From Pseudocercospora fijiensis CIRAD86 (taxonomy: Eukaryota; Ascomycota; Dothideomycetes; Mycosphaerellales; Mycosphaerellaceae), in contig NW_006921543.1 of assembly GCF_000340215.1 (NCBI RefSeq), forward strand, positions 1,606,708-1,670,707: a DNA stretch of 64,000 bases. The letters run 5' to 3'. Of this stretch, positions 36,501-47,568 are shown one piece after another. How positions within the stretch are numbered: position 1 is the first letter of the stretch; each line of letters starts with the position of its first letter. A program made the position numbers and the translations under genes. The notes below the pieces were generated by a model, which did no database searches, had not been told where the DNA came from, and worked only from the letters and a program-made list of their open reading frames with translations.

Positions 36501-36968
36501 GAATACTAGGCTAAGCAATACAATGTATACTATACTACTAAGATATATAGTATAGGCGACCTAGTCTTACTATCGACAAAGAATATTAGCTTAGATATCC
36601 TAAAGAAGAAACTTAGCCCGAAGTATATAGGACCTTTTCGCATTATCGACGTAGTCGGAGCGTAGGCGTACCGCCTAGCGCTGCCGTTAAGTACGAAGAT
36701 CTACAATGTTTTCTATATTTCCCTCCTCGAGCCTTAGTATAGGCGCGACGGCGAGGAGTATAAGATAAGCATACCTATCGCTAAAGGTAACGAGTAGTAG
36801 GTAGAAACAATCGTAGTAAAGAAGATAAAGAAGCGGAAGGCGTACTACCTTATTAAGTAGCGAGGTTAGCCTAAAGAATATAATACTTAGGAGCTAGCTA
36901 TTTATATTAAAGATTCTATAGCGTTAGACGAGTTCGAAGCTTAAGCGAAGCGTAAGCGTAGGTAGTAA
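33560..36968 (+). pseudogene. pol of the gypsy element (RT, RNase H, integrase, chromodomain)
   Basis: The reverse transcriptase starts near 34071 ([20 protein letters not shown]). The catalytic YLDD box reads YLND at 34422-34433, a RIP change of an active-site Asp. RNase H follows (IETDASTFA). The integrase has the HHCC finger region near 35690-35830, LTIDFITDLP at 35895 and the D,D,E core after it. The C-terminal chromodomain-like part (AYYLIK...G-PKEYNT-ELAIYI) spans about 36777-36935. It ends at TAA 36966-36968 after KRKRR. The protease region upstream is too altered to place. Confidence 0.85.
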
Positions 36969-37059
36969 TTAAAACAAAAGAAAATAAGACTTAAGAAAAA
37001 ATAGTAGATACGTGCTCGTTTCGCTACTAAAAAGGGCCTATCGGCCTAATATATATATA

Positions 37060-37911
37060 GATAGCGCCGCGTAGGCGCGGCGACGGCGGGCCGCCTACCC
37101 TACTTATCGTTATCCTCCTCTTCGTCCTCCTCTTCGATACCTATAGCGGTATCGACAGTAGCGACGGCGTTAGCGCCGACGCGCTAAGCGAGGTTCTAGT
37201 ACGGTTAGTATACGAAGCGTAAGTAAAACGAGGCTACGGGAAAAAACTATATCTAACGACCGATCTCTACTAAACTAGCTAGGTTAGTACCGATATACTC
37301 GAGCGTACTAAGCAAGTTAACGTCCGTAAGGGACCCGCTAGCGGCCCCCTTACGGGCTAGGGCTTTGCCGCCTAGGGTTACCTTATTCTTATTAGTATAA
37401 AAGACGTTAAGCGCAGATAGGATAACTAATATCGAGGTTAGTATACGAAGCGCAAGCGAAGCGCGTACGAAACATACGTACGACGACGGAGTCTAACTCG
37501 GCCTAGAGTGCCTCTAAGGCCTCGTCCGACTCCTCGACGGAGTCGTAGCCGTCTAGGTTATACAAGTCGCGCGCGGAGCGCGCGGCGCGAATGCGGGCTA
37601 GTAGCGAGACGAGGGAGCGTGCTATAATAGGAGTATAGGGGTAATAGCTGCTACGGCAGCGATTACAGTTACGCTTAGTAGCTAGGTCTATATTGCCGCC
37701 TATATAAAGCTTAGTTAGGTCTACTAAAGCGAGTTAGTTACGAAGCGTATACGCGCAGCAAGTAGCGAGAAAACGTACCGTTAGCCGTTATATACTTAAA
37801 GCAACGAGTATAGCCCTCTAGGACTTTTAGGGGGCGCTAGGCCGGCGTAGTAGGCGTCGTAGGGCTAGCGCCTACGGCGCGCTTGCCTACGGCACGCGTA
37901 GGGGTAGACAT
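37060..37911 (-). pseudogene. Antisense ORF between pol and the 3' LTR
   Basis: A minus-strand ATG at 37911 opens MSTPTRAVGKRAVGASPTTP. A second frame block holds LTKLYIGGNIDLATKRNCNRC with a CxxC pair, then a charged region (DGYDSVEESDEALEAL). A third block ends in a strongly acidic tail (EEEDEEEDNDK) near 37100. The three blocks lie in different frames, which suggests introns or indels. Antisense extra ORFs in this position are known from some LTR elements. Function is unknown; the CxxC pairs suggest metal binding. Confidence 0.5.
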
Positions 37912-38317
37912 GCTAGTAATGTTTTTTTTAATAGATGTTTAAAAGAAAAAAATCTTTAAGTAATACTAGGAAGGCGTAGGGGGCGAGTAGGTAGGGCGTA
38001 GGCGTATAGTGTTCGGAGCGCTTAGAAAAAGAAGAAGTTTTCAAGCGGGCTTCGAATACTTTAAATACTCGCCTCGCTTTCGGACAGCTTACGTTCTCGC
38101 GTAGCTACCGCGTTCTTAGAAATTTAGGCAACTTCTAGTTAGTGCTAAAAGTAGCCGCGCTTTAAATCTATAAACAAACAAGCAACTACGAGGCAGATCG
38201 TAACGTGCCTAGCAACTATAGCGCAGCAATAGAGGCGTATAAGGTGCGTATATATAGCGTAGAGTATAAGAAATAGTATAATTTACTATATTGCCCTATA
38301 GCTAGGATAGCTATACC

Positions 38318-38333
38318 GGGGGAAGGAGATAAT
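38318..38333 (+). other. Polypurine tract
   Basis: GGGGGAAGGAGATAAT abuts the 3' LTR, the usual plus-strand primer site for reverse transcription. Confidence 0.7.
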
Positions 38334-38641
38334 TGTAAGAACCTAAGCAAGTAAAGTCTCCTATCCTGCCTTAGCAAGCCTATATAACAATTATGTAATA
38401 TTATTACGTATAGTACGATGCAGCCGCGCTAGCGATAAGCTTGCTTAGCGTATACGCGTAATGCTCGATTACTCGTACGGACATACTCGGTAGCCGGTAC
38501 GGTAGATATGCTATCCGTACTAGGCCTAGTTAATAGTAGTCGCTCTGCCCTATTCTAAGAGAGGCACGGTTTAGTTCTACTTTCTACTACGGCGATTAGT
38601 AGAGGGTGTTCTATACGTTACTATATACCTATTTCCTTACA
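38334..38641 (+). repeat. 3' LTR, 308 bp
   Basis: It starts TGTAAGAACC and ends TTCCTTACA, followed by ACTCG. This copy keeps the intact TG and CA termini. Confidence 0.95.
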
Positions 38642-38646
38642 ACTCG

Positions 38647-39013
38647 TAATATCGTAGAATAGATAGCGGTTAGTTCGTCTATTCGGGATATACGTCCGAA
38701 ATTATAGTATATTTTCGAACGACTACAATTCTCGAAAACTAATTTCTCCCCCGATCGATTAGATAATAACGCCCTAATCTAACGATATCTTTTATTATTT
38801 ATCTACCTAAATATAAACCTACTATAACCGAGACAGTCCGAGCAAATTAGTAACCTTACCGCCGCTAAGATTTACCCTAATCGTTACTAACCCTCAGGTC
38901 TAGCTTACTTACGTATTACGCTCCGTATACTAACGGCGTTTTCTAGGGTAGGTTTTATAGGTTACCTCCTCCTACTACCGTATATTATATAGTAAATTAT
39001 TAATAGTATAATA
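38647..39013. other. No gene seen
   Basis: Intergenic sequence between the retrotransposon and the next palindrome. Frames are short and mixed, and no repeat was recognised. Confidence 0.4.
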
Positions 39014-39080
39014 CTAACTGTTTTGCCGCCTAGCAAACTGCCGGGCTATTATCTATTTTCCTAGCCGGCAAAACGGTTAG
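39014..39080. repeat. Twin-palindrome element, CCGGCCGG family, 67 bp
   Basis: CTAACTGTTTTGCCGCCTAG and the inverted CTAGCCGGCAAAACGGTTAG are the clearest complete pair in the window. On the minus strand the element begins TACTAACCG, matching a branch-site consensus, with TAG 15 bp on. Confidence 0.75.
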
Positions 39081-39090
39081 TACTCTTATA

Positions 39091-41243
39091 TAGTCGTATT
39101 TATTATCCTATAGTTTAACGGGTTAGGGAAATACGAGGCGGTCTATATTACTTAACTACTATATCTACTTAGAGACGGTAGTATATATATATCGAATGCA
39201 CTACGTATACTATACTTAGTATAGGCTTATATATACTCTAGCCTATCGATATATTATAGTTGCCCCGCCTAGAATAGATCTATCGTTTCTAGTATTTCCG
39301 AGATACTACCTTACGTAGCCTCGAGCTATACGGCTACTCCGATACGTATACTATCTCGTATTCTCTAGCCTTCCTCCTATACTATACTTACTATTCGATT
39401 AGCGTTAGATATTCTGTCTAATAACAAAGGTATATACTCGTCGCGAATATAGTCGATTAAATCTTTATCCCTAAACTTAAGTTCTAGGACCTCCTTTACC
39501 TCCCCTAATGCTTTATCGAGGTTAGCTATACTATATGCGTCTAGTAGCTTACAGCATACCGCCTCTAGAACCGGAATTACCTTAATAGTAAGATCTACTA
39601 AATCCTATTATATAGGTAGCCCTACTACTCGGCGTAGTAATCGGATACTATTTACTATTAATAAGTAGTCTAGGTACTATTTCGCCTAGTATAGGATCGC
39701 GTCGGGAAAGTACTCCTACTATACGCTCTTAATTAATGTTATCGTCGTCGTATAGAGTATTAATAGCGGATCGTCTAGATACGTATCTAGTAGTATTAAC
39801 TTTATATACTACGCGGCTAGACAATACCTATTTACGGTCGGGCAGTCTATTTGTATTACCGCTATCGTAACCGCTATCCTATCGATAACAAAGCCTACTA
39901 GACATATACGGTACCTACTACTATCCGGTTTTACAAATATATTATCTACGATTAACGTCCTATTGCCCTCGATATATAGCTCTAAAAGCTCGGAATAGGC
40001 GACGACTAGGTACTTAAACCTATCCTTTACCGTCTCCGGTTATATATAAAAGCCCGCGTATCTTAGTATATTTAGTTCTATGCCTGCGGTCGAATAGTCC
40101 GGCCGTTTGATTTTCTTTATCTCTAGTAGCTACGAGACATCCTCGATAACCTTATCTACTTGTTTTTTATTTAACCCCGCGTACCGATATACTAACCTAG
40201 CTACTACTTTATATACTTCTATCGAACGACTCTAGGTATATATTATTATAAACTGTATCCTAATTCGCTAGTACGCCTCCCGCGTACTATACTACTCTAG
40301 GTCTACTCGGTCGCTCTCGCCGTAGTTATAACGCGTATTAGATTAGTCTATTATCTACTTGCCTAGGATCTATTTATACCTCCCCTCGGCCCCTATTATC
40401 TCTATAATCCCTCGCTATAGATACGTATCTTCTCTATTTCTACCGTCGCCGTACTAGTACGTTATACGAGTTTGTTAACCTAATATATTAATATTATACT
40501 TGCTTTTTATAATACTAAATCCCCTCCGCTTCGCCTATCTATATATAAACTATTCGGCCGCCTAGAATAACGGGAATTAATGCCCGTAGATCCGATCTAG
40601 TAGCCTATACGCCCCTATTAGACGCTCGTATCGCGCCCTAGTATTATCTATCCTACTATCCTTACCGCGAACTTGTACTAGAGCGCCGGGCAATCTTGTA
40701 ATTATTAGATATCGCTAGATAGCGGCGCTCCTCTCGCGATATATCTCCCCTAATAACTTCTCTCGCTCTCTTACGCCTCCGCCTAAGCGCTAACGATCCT
40801 ATTCGCGAACGGTATATTCGATATCGAGTAGCGTAAAGTAGTCGTCGGTTATACTCTATAATAGGAACTACGATAGACTTATTATCGCTTCTAGCGTAAC
40901 TGCCCGATTGTCGCGTATAACTACTATACGGTATAGACGATCTATACTACCGTATCTAATACTTACTTAGCTAAGGGGAAACTCTATCTCCCCCTATAAA
41001 CGGAATCGGCCTCGCTATTAAACTTAAAGACTAGTTATATCCCCTTTCCCTTCTATAGCGCGTAACTTATACCGTATCTATATATCTACGCTACTATCCG
41101 CCCTAATAGATATATCCTTACCTAAACTACCTATTATAGGAGATTACTATATCCTATATATATATCTATCTCGCGCGTATAATACTCGGTCGAAGACTCG
41201 ACCCTCTCTTCTACTTTTATCCTATCTCGCCTATTTCTATATA
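39091..41243 (-). pseudogene. Unknown minus-strand gene, about 700 codons, RIP-decayed
   Basis: A minus-strand frame is readable from about 41243 to about 39091 with stops only at Gln/Trp-type codons. Segments include REGRVFDRVLYARERDIY, FKFNSEADSVYRGR, GIIEIIGAEGRYK, EIKKIKRPDYSTAGIELN, RTLIVDNIFVKPDSSRYR, KALGEVKEVLELKFRDKD and YIRDEYIPLLLDRISN. The C-terminal third is helix-rich. No family was recognised; the regular Lys/Glu/Leu content suggests a soluble protein. It ends beside the twin palindrome at 39014-39080. Confidence 0.55.
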
Positions 41244-41362
41244 GTATATCTCCTATAGCTTATTATATATATTAACTAATAATACGGCCGGTGCTATTAC
41301 GTACTATTACGCCGACCGCCCTATACCTACTAACGCGCCCTATAATCTCGTAATTAATAATA

Positions 41363-41397
41363 CTAACTATTATTCTACCTAGTAAAACGGCTAGTAT
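41363..41397. repeat. Single palindrome arm, CCGGCCGG family
   Basis: CTAACTATTATTCTACCTAG followed by TAAAACGGCTAG forms one imperfect palindrome just upstream of the shared module at 41461. Confidence 0.5.
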
Positions 41398-41460
41398 TAC
41401 CTTAGGTACCTACTACCGCGCCTACGTAGCTCGATATTGCCTTTACGTCTATCCTTTACT

Positions 41461-41763
41461 TAGGCTAAGTTTAACCGTATATTAGCGTGTTTCGGCGGAC
41501 TTTACTTTACGGTATTAACTAAGGCGGCGAACGAAGCGTAGTCCTAACCTTACTATATAAATTAGCTACGTCGCCTAGGAGGACTCTTTTATATATATAT
41601 TAGTAGAGTAAACCGCTAGTCTACCGGTCTTGCCCTAAGCGCTATTAACGTACTAATATAGGTCTCTTCTCGGCCGCTAACTCTCTCTACTTTATAATCT
41701 ACTTCTACTACTAGTAACCTATACTCGTCTATCTATTCCTCTAGCTAGTAAACTAGTCTATAG
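41461..41763 (+). promoter_or_regulatory. Shared upstream module before segment A ORF1, copy 2
   Basis: Same block order as 1275-1577: AGTTTAACCG, CGGCGGACTTTAC, TATATAAATTAGCTACGTCG, GTAAACCGCTAGTCTACCGG, a C/T tract, and a palindrome arm ending AACTAGTCTATAG. It is the complete version of the partial copy at the window start. Confidence 0.55.
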
Positions 41764-41784
41764 CCCTATACGTACATCCTACGC

Positions 41785-42395
41785 TACCGTACTATACTAC
41801 GCTACGACTATCTACTAAGCTCCCTACTACGTCCGATTATCGCTATAGTAGACTATACCGATAGTACCGCCGTCGCGCCCTTCGAGGCCGAACTCCGTCG
41901 TCTTTATATTAATAAAAACCGCTAGCTGTTTTTCTACGCCTACTTAATTAATAAAGAGATCGAATACTACCGCGGTCGAATATTAAGCTTCTTTTAGCTT
42001 AACCTCGATAGCTATTCCGAAAAGCTCCGCTAACTCCGACTACGTAAGCTCGCGATCTTCCTAGTTAGTATTAGCTATACTAGATTTTAAAGGGACTATA
42101 CTCGGTATATTTAGAGATATTAGCCTCGTATACTAGCGATAGAGCCGTAGAAGTTAAGGTCGGAATCGTCTCTATATAGCTCCGCTACGATAATTAGTAT
42201 TTATTTAGTTACTCTATATAGAACTAGGCGTAGGGAAGCCTACGTACGCCCCTAGGTTACCTATTATACTATACTCTTAATAGCGGATTAATACGGACGT
42301 ACGTAGTATTATAGACTATACCGTAGCTTATACTACTATAGTTCTATACTATCTAGCTCTCTATTGCTCTTATTCTTATATAATAATTTAATTTA
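41785..42395 (+). pseudogene. Segment A ORF1, copy 2
   Basis: Same frame and segments as 53-558. Here it is not followed by the MITE, so the downstream sequence runs straight into the twin palindrome at 42454-42564. Function unknown. Confidence 0.4.
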
Positions 42396-42453
42396 TATGT
42401 CTGCTATCTTATCCTTTCCTATACTATACGTACCGATATCTCCTATAATCGTC

Positions 42454-42564
42454 GACTATTTTGCTAGCTAGTAAAGTCTATCGTCCCTATAGCCCCTATA
42501 GTTGCCTTATATCCTATCTAGCTATACGTATCTACTATTGCCTCCGCCGGTAGAACAGTCGACT
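42454..42564. repeat. Twin-palindrome element, copy of 1103-1213
   Basis: GACTATTTTGCTAGCTAG at the left and the inverted arm ending AACAGTCGACTAT at the right, as in copy 1. Confidence 0.55.
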
Positions 42565-42625
42565 ATGCCTTAGGTATCTATTAGCTCGGTACGCTAGTCG
42601 TTACCCTACTTTATACCCTTTACTT

Positions 42626-42928
42626 AGATTAAGTTTAATACTATACTAGCGTATTTTAGTAGACTTTACCTCTTAGCCTCGACTAAAGCGGTAAACGAAG
42701 CGTAATCCCGACCTCGCTATATAAATTCGCTACGTCGCTTAGGACGACCTTTTCGTACGCGCCTTAGTAAAGTAAACCGCTAGTCTATCGGTCTTAGCCC
42801 GAGCGCCTATACTGCGCTAATTTATATCTTCTTCTACTCCTCGACTTCTCTTCTACCTTACTACTTACTTCTACTACCGCCTACTCTACTCGCCTAGTAA
42901 CTTTTCTACCTAGCAAATTAGTCTATAG
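42626..42928 (+). promoter_or_regulatory. Shared upstream module before ORF2, copy 2
   Basis: Equivalent of 1275-1577, with the same TATATAAATTCGCTACGTCG block and pyrimidine tract. Confidence 0.5.
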
Positions 42929-42939
42929 TTATACTACTA

Positions 42940-44440
42940 CTATATCTATATATATACTATAAACTATATACGTCGTCGCTTCTAATTACTACTATAGTAA
43001 AGGTCGCCGACGATAATACTATAGATAGTACGCTAGGCCGATCCCGCGTAGATTAATAAGCCGTAGCTATTTTCTATAATCGCTACTATAAATACTTTAA
43101 TATTATACGTAATTACTTTATCGACCTAGTCTAATTCGTATCCTAGGCGAGCGCTCGCCCCTATTATACCGCTATATACTATAAGCTCGTTAGGACCGTA
43201 TATAATATATCCCGTAGTATTTATTTCTTATACTGCCTCTATATACGTCCTCCCTTCGATAGTGCCCTACTATAAGTTAGCTACGCTATAGACTACTTTG
43301 CCGGCTAGTAAATGGTTAGCGATATCTATTGCCTTTACTAGCTAGCAAAGCGGTCTATAGTTAACGAAACTATATACTATCCGACTAACTAGTATATAGT
43401 ACTCGATTATTAGCGAATATATAGAACTCTATCTAGCGGTACCCTAAAGTTACTATATCTATTCCTATACTAGAGTATCGCGTCTACTAGCTTATATAAC
43501 TAGTCGCCCTATCCTATTAGTTTATAGTAGTCTTATCGCTTATCTATATATATATTATCCTATAGTCTTCTAAAGTTAGGTTTACCGTCGACGTAGACCT
43601 ATTCGCCTACGACGCGCTCTATCTACTACTAGGTATATATCGGATCCTATACGTTATCCTAGACTATATATCTATATATTAGAGCACTGTCGCCTATAGA
43701 TCCTTTAAAGACGATCCGGACGTAAAGGCAATTATCTATTACTCTTATAGCCGCGCTCGCCTAGCTATATTTTACGTTACTACTATGACCGACATCTCCG
43801 CTATCGCCTAGAAACGCTTATAGAACTAGCCGTCGGCGCCTAGGACTTAGCGTCTAGTATACTATCTATATCGTATCGATCCCGCCTACTATTATCTCGA
43901 GCTAGACTTACCCTACCTACTCTCTACTCGTCTATTTATAGCTCTTATACTAGAGCGTATCTTTAGTAACGACGAGATTAAGCACATTCGCGGTCGTACC
44001 TTTAAACCGCAATCTACCGAGATATAGTCTATCTAGGCCTAAATAAAGTACTAATTAATATCCTAGAGGGCTTTACTCGCGCGTCCTAGGCTTTAATATA
44101 GTCTCCGCGAGATCGATATATGAGTTCCTTATTAGCGTACCTCTATTCCTCTTAGTAGATAGACGATACGCTTAGATATTATTAGTCCTATAGTATATTA
44201 TATCGTATATTACGCGAATAACTATATTTAACTATACTATCTATAAATTCCTACGTGCCCTATTCCCTACCTTCGTTCGACTAACCCGTCTTAATACTCG
44301 TTTTACGCTACGTAATACGCTAGCCTATAGTACTTAGCTACCGATAGTATTACCTACTAGGAAATTATCGCGTCCTCGTAACGCCTCGCCCTCTATTACC
44401 TACTATTTTTTACTAATACTAACTATAATCCTATATAGCA
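42940..44440 (+). pseudogene. Segment A ORF2, copy 2
   Basis: Equivalent of 1590-3090, with the same broken frames and the same change of frame. It includes the twin palindrome at 43291-43362. Unknown function. Confidence 0.45.
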
Positions 44441-44522
44441 AAATAGACGCGCTTATATTCTATATCTATTAGCCTAGTATACCTTATACTACTTTACTTT
44501 ACCTTACCTCCTACCCTACTTA

Positions 44523-44866
44523 TATTAAGTTTAATCGTATACTACCCTGTTTTCGGTAGACTTTACTTCTTAGCTTTAACTAAGGCGGCGAACGAAATAC
44601 AATCCCGGCCTGTTTATACAAGTTAGCTACGTCGCTCGGGATAACTCTTTTATATAGCCTTTAGTTAGGTCGACTGCGTTACTATTTAACGCGTACGCGC
44701 CTACGGCCTATATATTAGTCTAAGCGCCTACGCGCTATCTATTTATATTTCTCTTTCTCCGTATTTTCCCTACTTTTCTATCTACTACTACTACTACTAC
44801 TTTAACTACTACTACTACTACTTCTACTGTCCGTCGTTATTTTCTAGCTAGTAAAGTAGTTTATAA
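44523..44866 (+). promoter_or_regulatory. Shared upstream module before the SNF2-type gene, copy 2
   Basis: Equivalent of 3172-3515, ending in the palindrome arm TAGCTAGTAAAGTAG right before the helicase frame. Confidence 0.5.
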
Positions 44867-45743
44867 TCGAATTAGTACTACCTAGGCGATACCTAAGGAC
44901 GTTTCTAAGTTAAATATAGCGGACGACTTCGAAGTACTAGCTCTAGGCTCTCTACGTCTATCTAGGCGTCTACCCTCTCCGGTTATTAGTCCTCTTATAT
45001 CTAGCGATATATATAAATTCGCGCGCGACGAAAAGGCCTTTCTCGGCGAGGCTAGGTCGACCTAAGTAGATAATACTTATAACTACTAGCGAACTATATA
45101 CGTAATAGACGACCTAACAAATATCCTTTATAAGTAGTATAAGACGTACGACGTATATAAGATTAACGATTAGGATCCGGTACTATAGCGAGCCTTCCTA
45201 CGAGATATTAGTAATAGTATCGATATAACTTTTTCGACTTCGGATACTATTAATCCCGCTAATATAAAATATCTCCCGAGTAAGCGTAAGAGTACTATCT
45301 AGGCTAATGCTAACTAGCTATAGCTTACGCCCTAGCCCGATACCCTATTCCCTATTACCGACGCCTAGCGTATATTATACGCTAGTATACTCGATACCCT
45401 ATAGTACTATCGCTCTAGGTATACGGCTACGCCTCTATTATTTAACGAAGCCTATACGGCAATAAACATCGACGTTACTATACTCCTAGATAGCGAGATC
45501 GATAAAGTTAGTAAATACCTATACCGTATTACGTTTCGCGGACTCTATCTTACGATATAGTAACTATAGGCTATTATATAGATCGTCGAAATATAGAAAT
45601 TACCTATATAGGGCGCTATTCTCGCCGACGATACCGGTACTAGTAAGACTATCTCTATCCTCTACGCCGCTATAGCTTAGTCCGAGTATATCGAAGAATA
45701 GCGTATTATATATTAAGGTAAGAAATGTTAATCCTAACGTATA

Positions 45744-45807
45744 GATTATTTTACCGGCCGGCAAATATACGTCTAGATATCTATTTGCTAGCCGGTAAAA
45801 CGGTCTA
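45744..45807. repeat. Twin-palindrome element inside intron 45718-45842
   Basis: GATTATTTTACCGGCCGG and TTTGCTAGCCGGTAAAACGG are in inverted orientation, with RIP changes at different positions from copy 1 (CCGG against CTAG). Confidence 0.75.
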
Positions 45808-47488
45808 TATATATACTTATCTTCTACTAACTATCGTCGTAGCTATACTCGACTACGCCTATATAGAGCGAGGTATCGTACTAGACTCTATCTTCGGCTA
45901 TTACGTCCTATTCTATAATATACCGACTATTCCCGACGACGACTCGCGTAACCTACTTATAATAGTAGTCGATACTTTCCTCGACTAGCGATTCGGCGTT
46001 AGTAGCCGCTAGACGCTCTAGCGTAGGATACTCGATTGCCTAGAGTACGAAGCCGACGGTATTTATCTAGGCTCTTTTAAAGAGGATATTAACGCGTAGA
46101 AGTCGACTATCGCCGAATTACGTACCGAGCTAGATAAGACTTATACGACGCCTTACCGCTACGCTTCTATCTACTAAATCGGGACCGCTACGACGATTAA
46201 TACCTAGCGCGATACCTATAACCGGTACTTTAGTCCTAATCCTAACTATACTCGCTATATCTATATCGCTACTCTTATCGCGCTTAATAGCGAGTCTCGC
46301 TATCCTATTTATATTATCCGGCGTTACCTAAATATATCCGACGGCCTAGGACTTATTAAATATATTATATCCCTTTCGGACCGCGATCTATAAACTACTC
46401 GTATGCTTATTATCTCTACTCGTAAGGCCTTTATTTAGGAGATACTTATATCCGGCCTAGCGTATCGTAAGCGATATAACCGCCTAGCTTAGTTTTAGGA
46501 TTAGCTATAGCTATATTAGTAGAAGAACGAATTGTAACTATAGAATCTTAAGGTAGTCGATTATCGAATAGAGCGTAGAGACCGTACTAATAACCTTATT
46601 AGAGAACTCTAGATTGCCCGTAATACTTAATTATATAATAAGTATCGATCCGATAATACGTTTCGTCTCGCTAACTTACGCGCTATATATCCGTCTATCG
46701 TTATATATAACGAGATATACTACTTCTAGGCGTAGTTCTTACTCTAAACGGACGCTATATAGAATCTCTTTAATAACGCGTATATAGTAGCTATATTTGC
46801 TATAGCGACTCTATTAGCTACCGATCTTAATAACTTCGCTATACTTACTCGGTTTCTATTCTATCGTATCCTTAAACTATAGGACGCCCGAGATCGGACC
46901 GACCTTATTTTTAGATTTTCGAACGTTACCGATACTATTATATACTATAGCCGTTTCTAACGCGACTACGGCCTCTAATAGAGCGCTATTCCCGAAGACT
47001 TACGAATCTATCGTATAGCTCTACTATCTTACTACGTCTATACTAGCGCTATATACTTTCGCGATATCGTCCTCTAAATACTTAACTCTAAAGCCCTACG
47101 TAGGCCCCTCGACGACGATAACTAGATATATCTAATAATATTCGCCTTTAGCCTCTACGTCCTCCGACGCTCTAAGGGAAACTAACTTAAGATCCGCGAC
47201 TATACTATAACCTTAGGAGACGACATTCCTCTATAGTAAGTCGTTAACGTTAAGGTATAATATACTTCTATTTCCTAGGTAGAATACCGCGCCGCTTACT
47301 ATCGCTTCGCTAAGCGTATCGATAAGCTAGACTACGGTATTAAGCGCCCCTCTACTACGCTAACTTACGAGGCACTATTTCGCTAGCTTAGTCTCTATAC
47401 TACCTATCCTCTCCTCGCTACTATCGCCGACCGAAGGCTAACCTCCTCTACGCTAACTCTTTAATCCCTATAAGTCTATTACGCTATA

Positions 47489-47568
47489 GACTATTTTACT
47501 AGCTAGCGAAAACTAGTAGATATATACGACTATTTCGCTAGCCGGTAAAGTAGTCTATAGTCTAACCG
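47489..47568. repeat. Twin-palindrome element in a probable intron
   Basis: GACTATTTTACTAGCTAGCG and TTTCGCTAGCCGGTAAAGTAG are inverted, about 30 bp apart, at a break between two blocks of the SNF2 frame. Confidence 0.65.

Larger units (their letters stand above)
31648..38641 (+). mobile_element. Full-length Ty3/gypsy retrotransposon (chromodomain type), 6,994 bp
   Basis: Two 308-bp LTRs (31648-31955, 38334-38641) with TG...CA ends (RIP-altered to TA at the 5' copy) are flanked by the 5-bp duplication ACTCG (31643-31647, 38642-38646). Inside are gag with a CCHC knuckle, pol in the order protease/RT/RNaseH/integrase/chromodomain, a purine-rich tract before the 3' LTR, and an antisense ORF. 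The domain order identifies Ty3/gypsy (Metaviridae-like) and the chromodomain the chromovirus group. Stops throughout make it inactive. Confidence 0.95.
41733..47141. repeat. Segment A, copy 2
   Basis: It matches 1-5793 minus the hAT-like MITE. Differences are overwhelmingly transitions, showing that both copies were RIP-mutated independently after duplication. It lacks element B at the equivalent of 5793, so the helicase gene continues. Confidence 0.9.
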
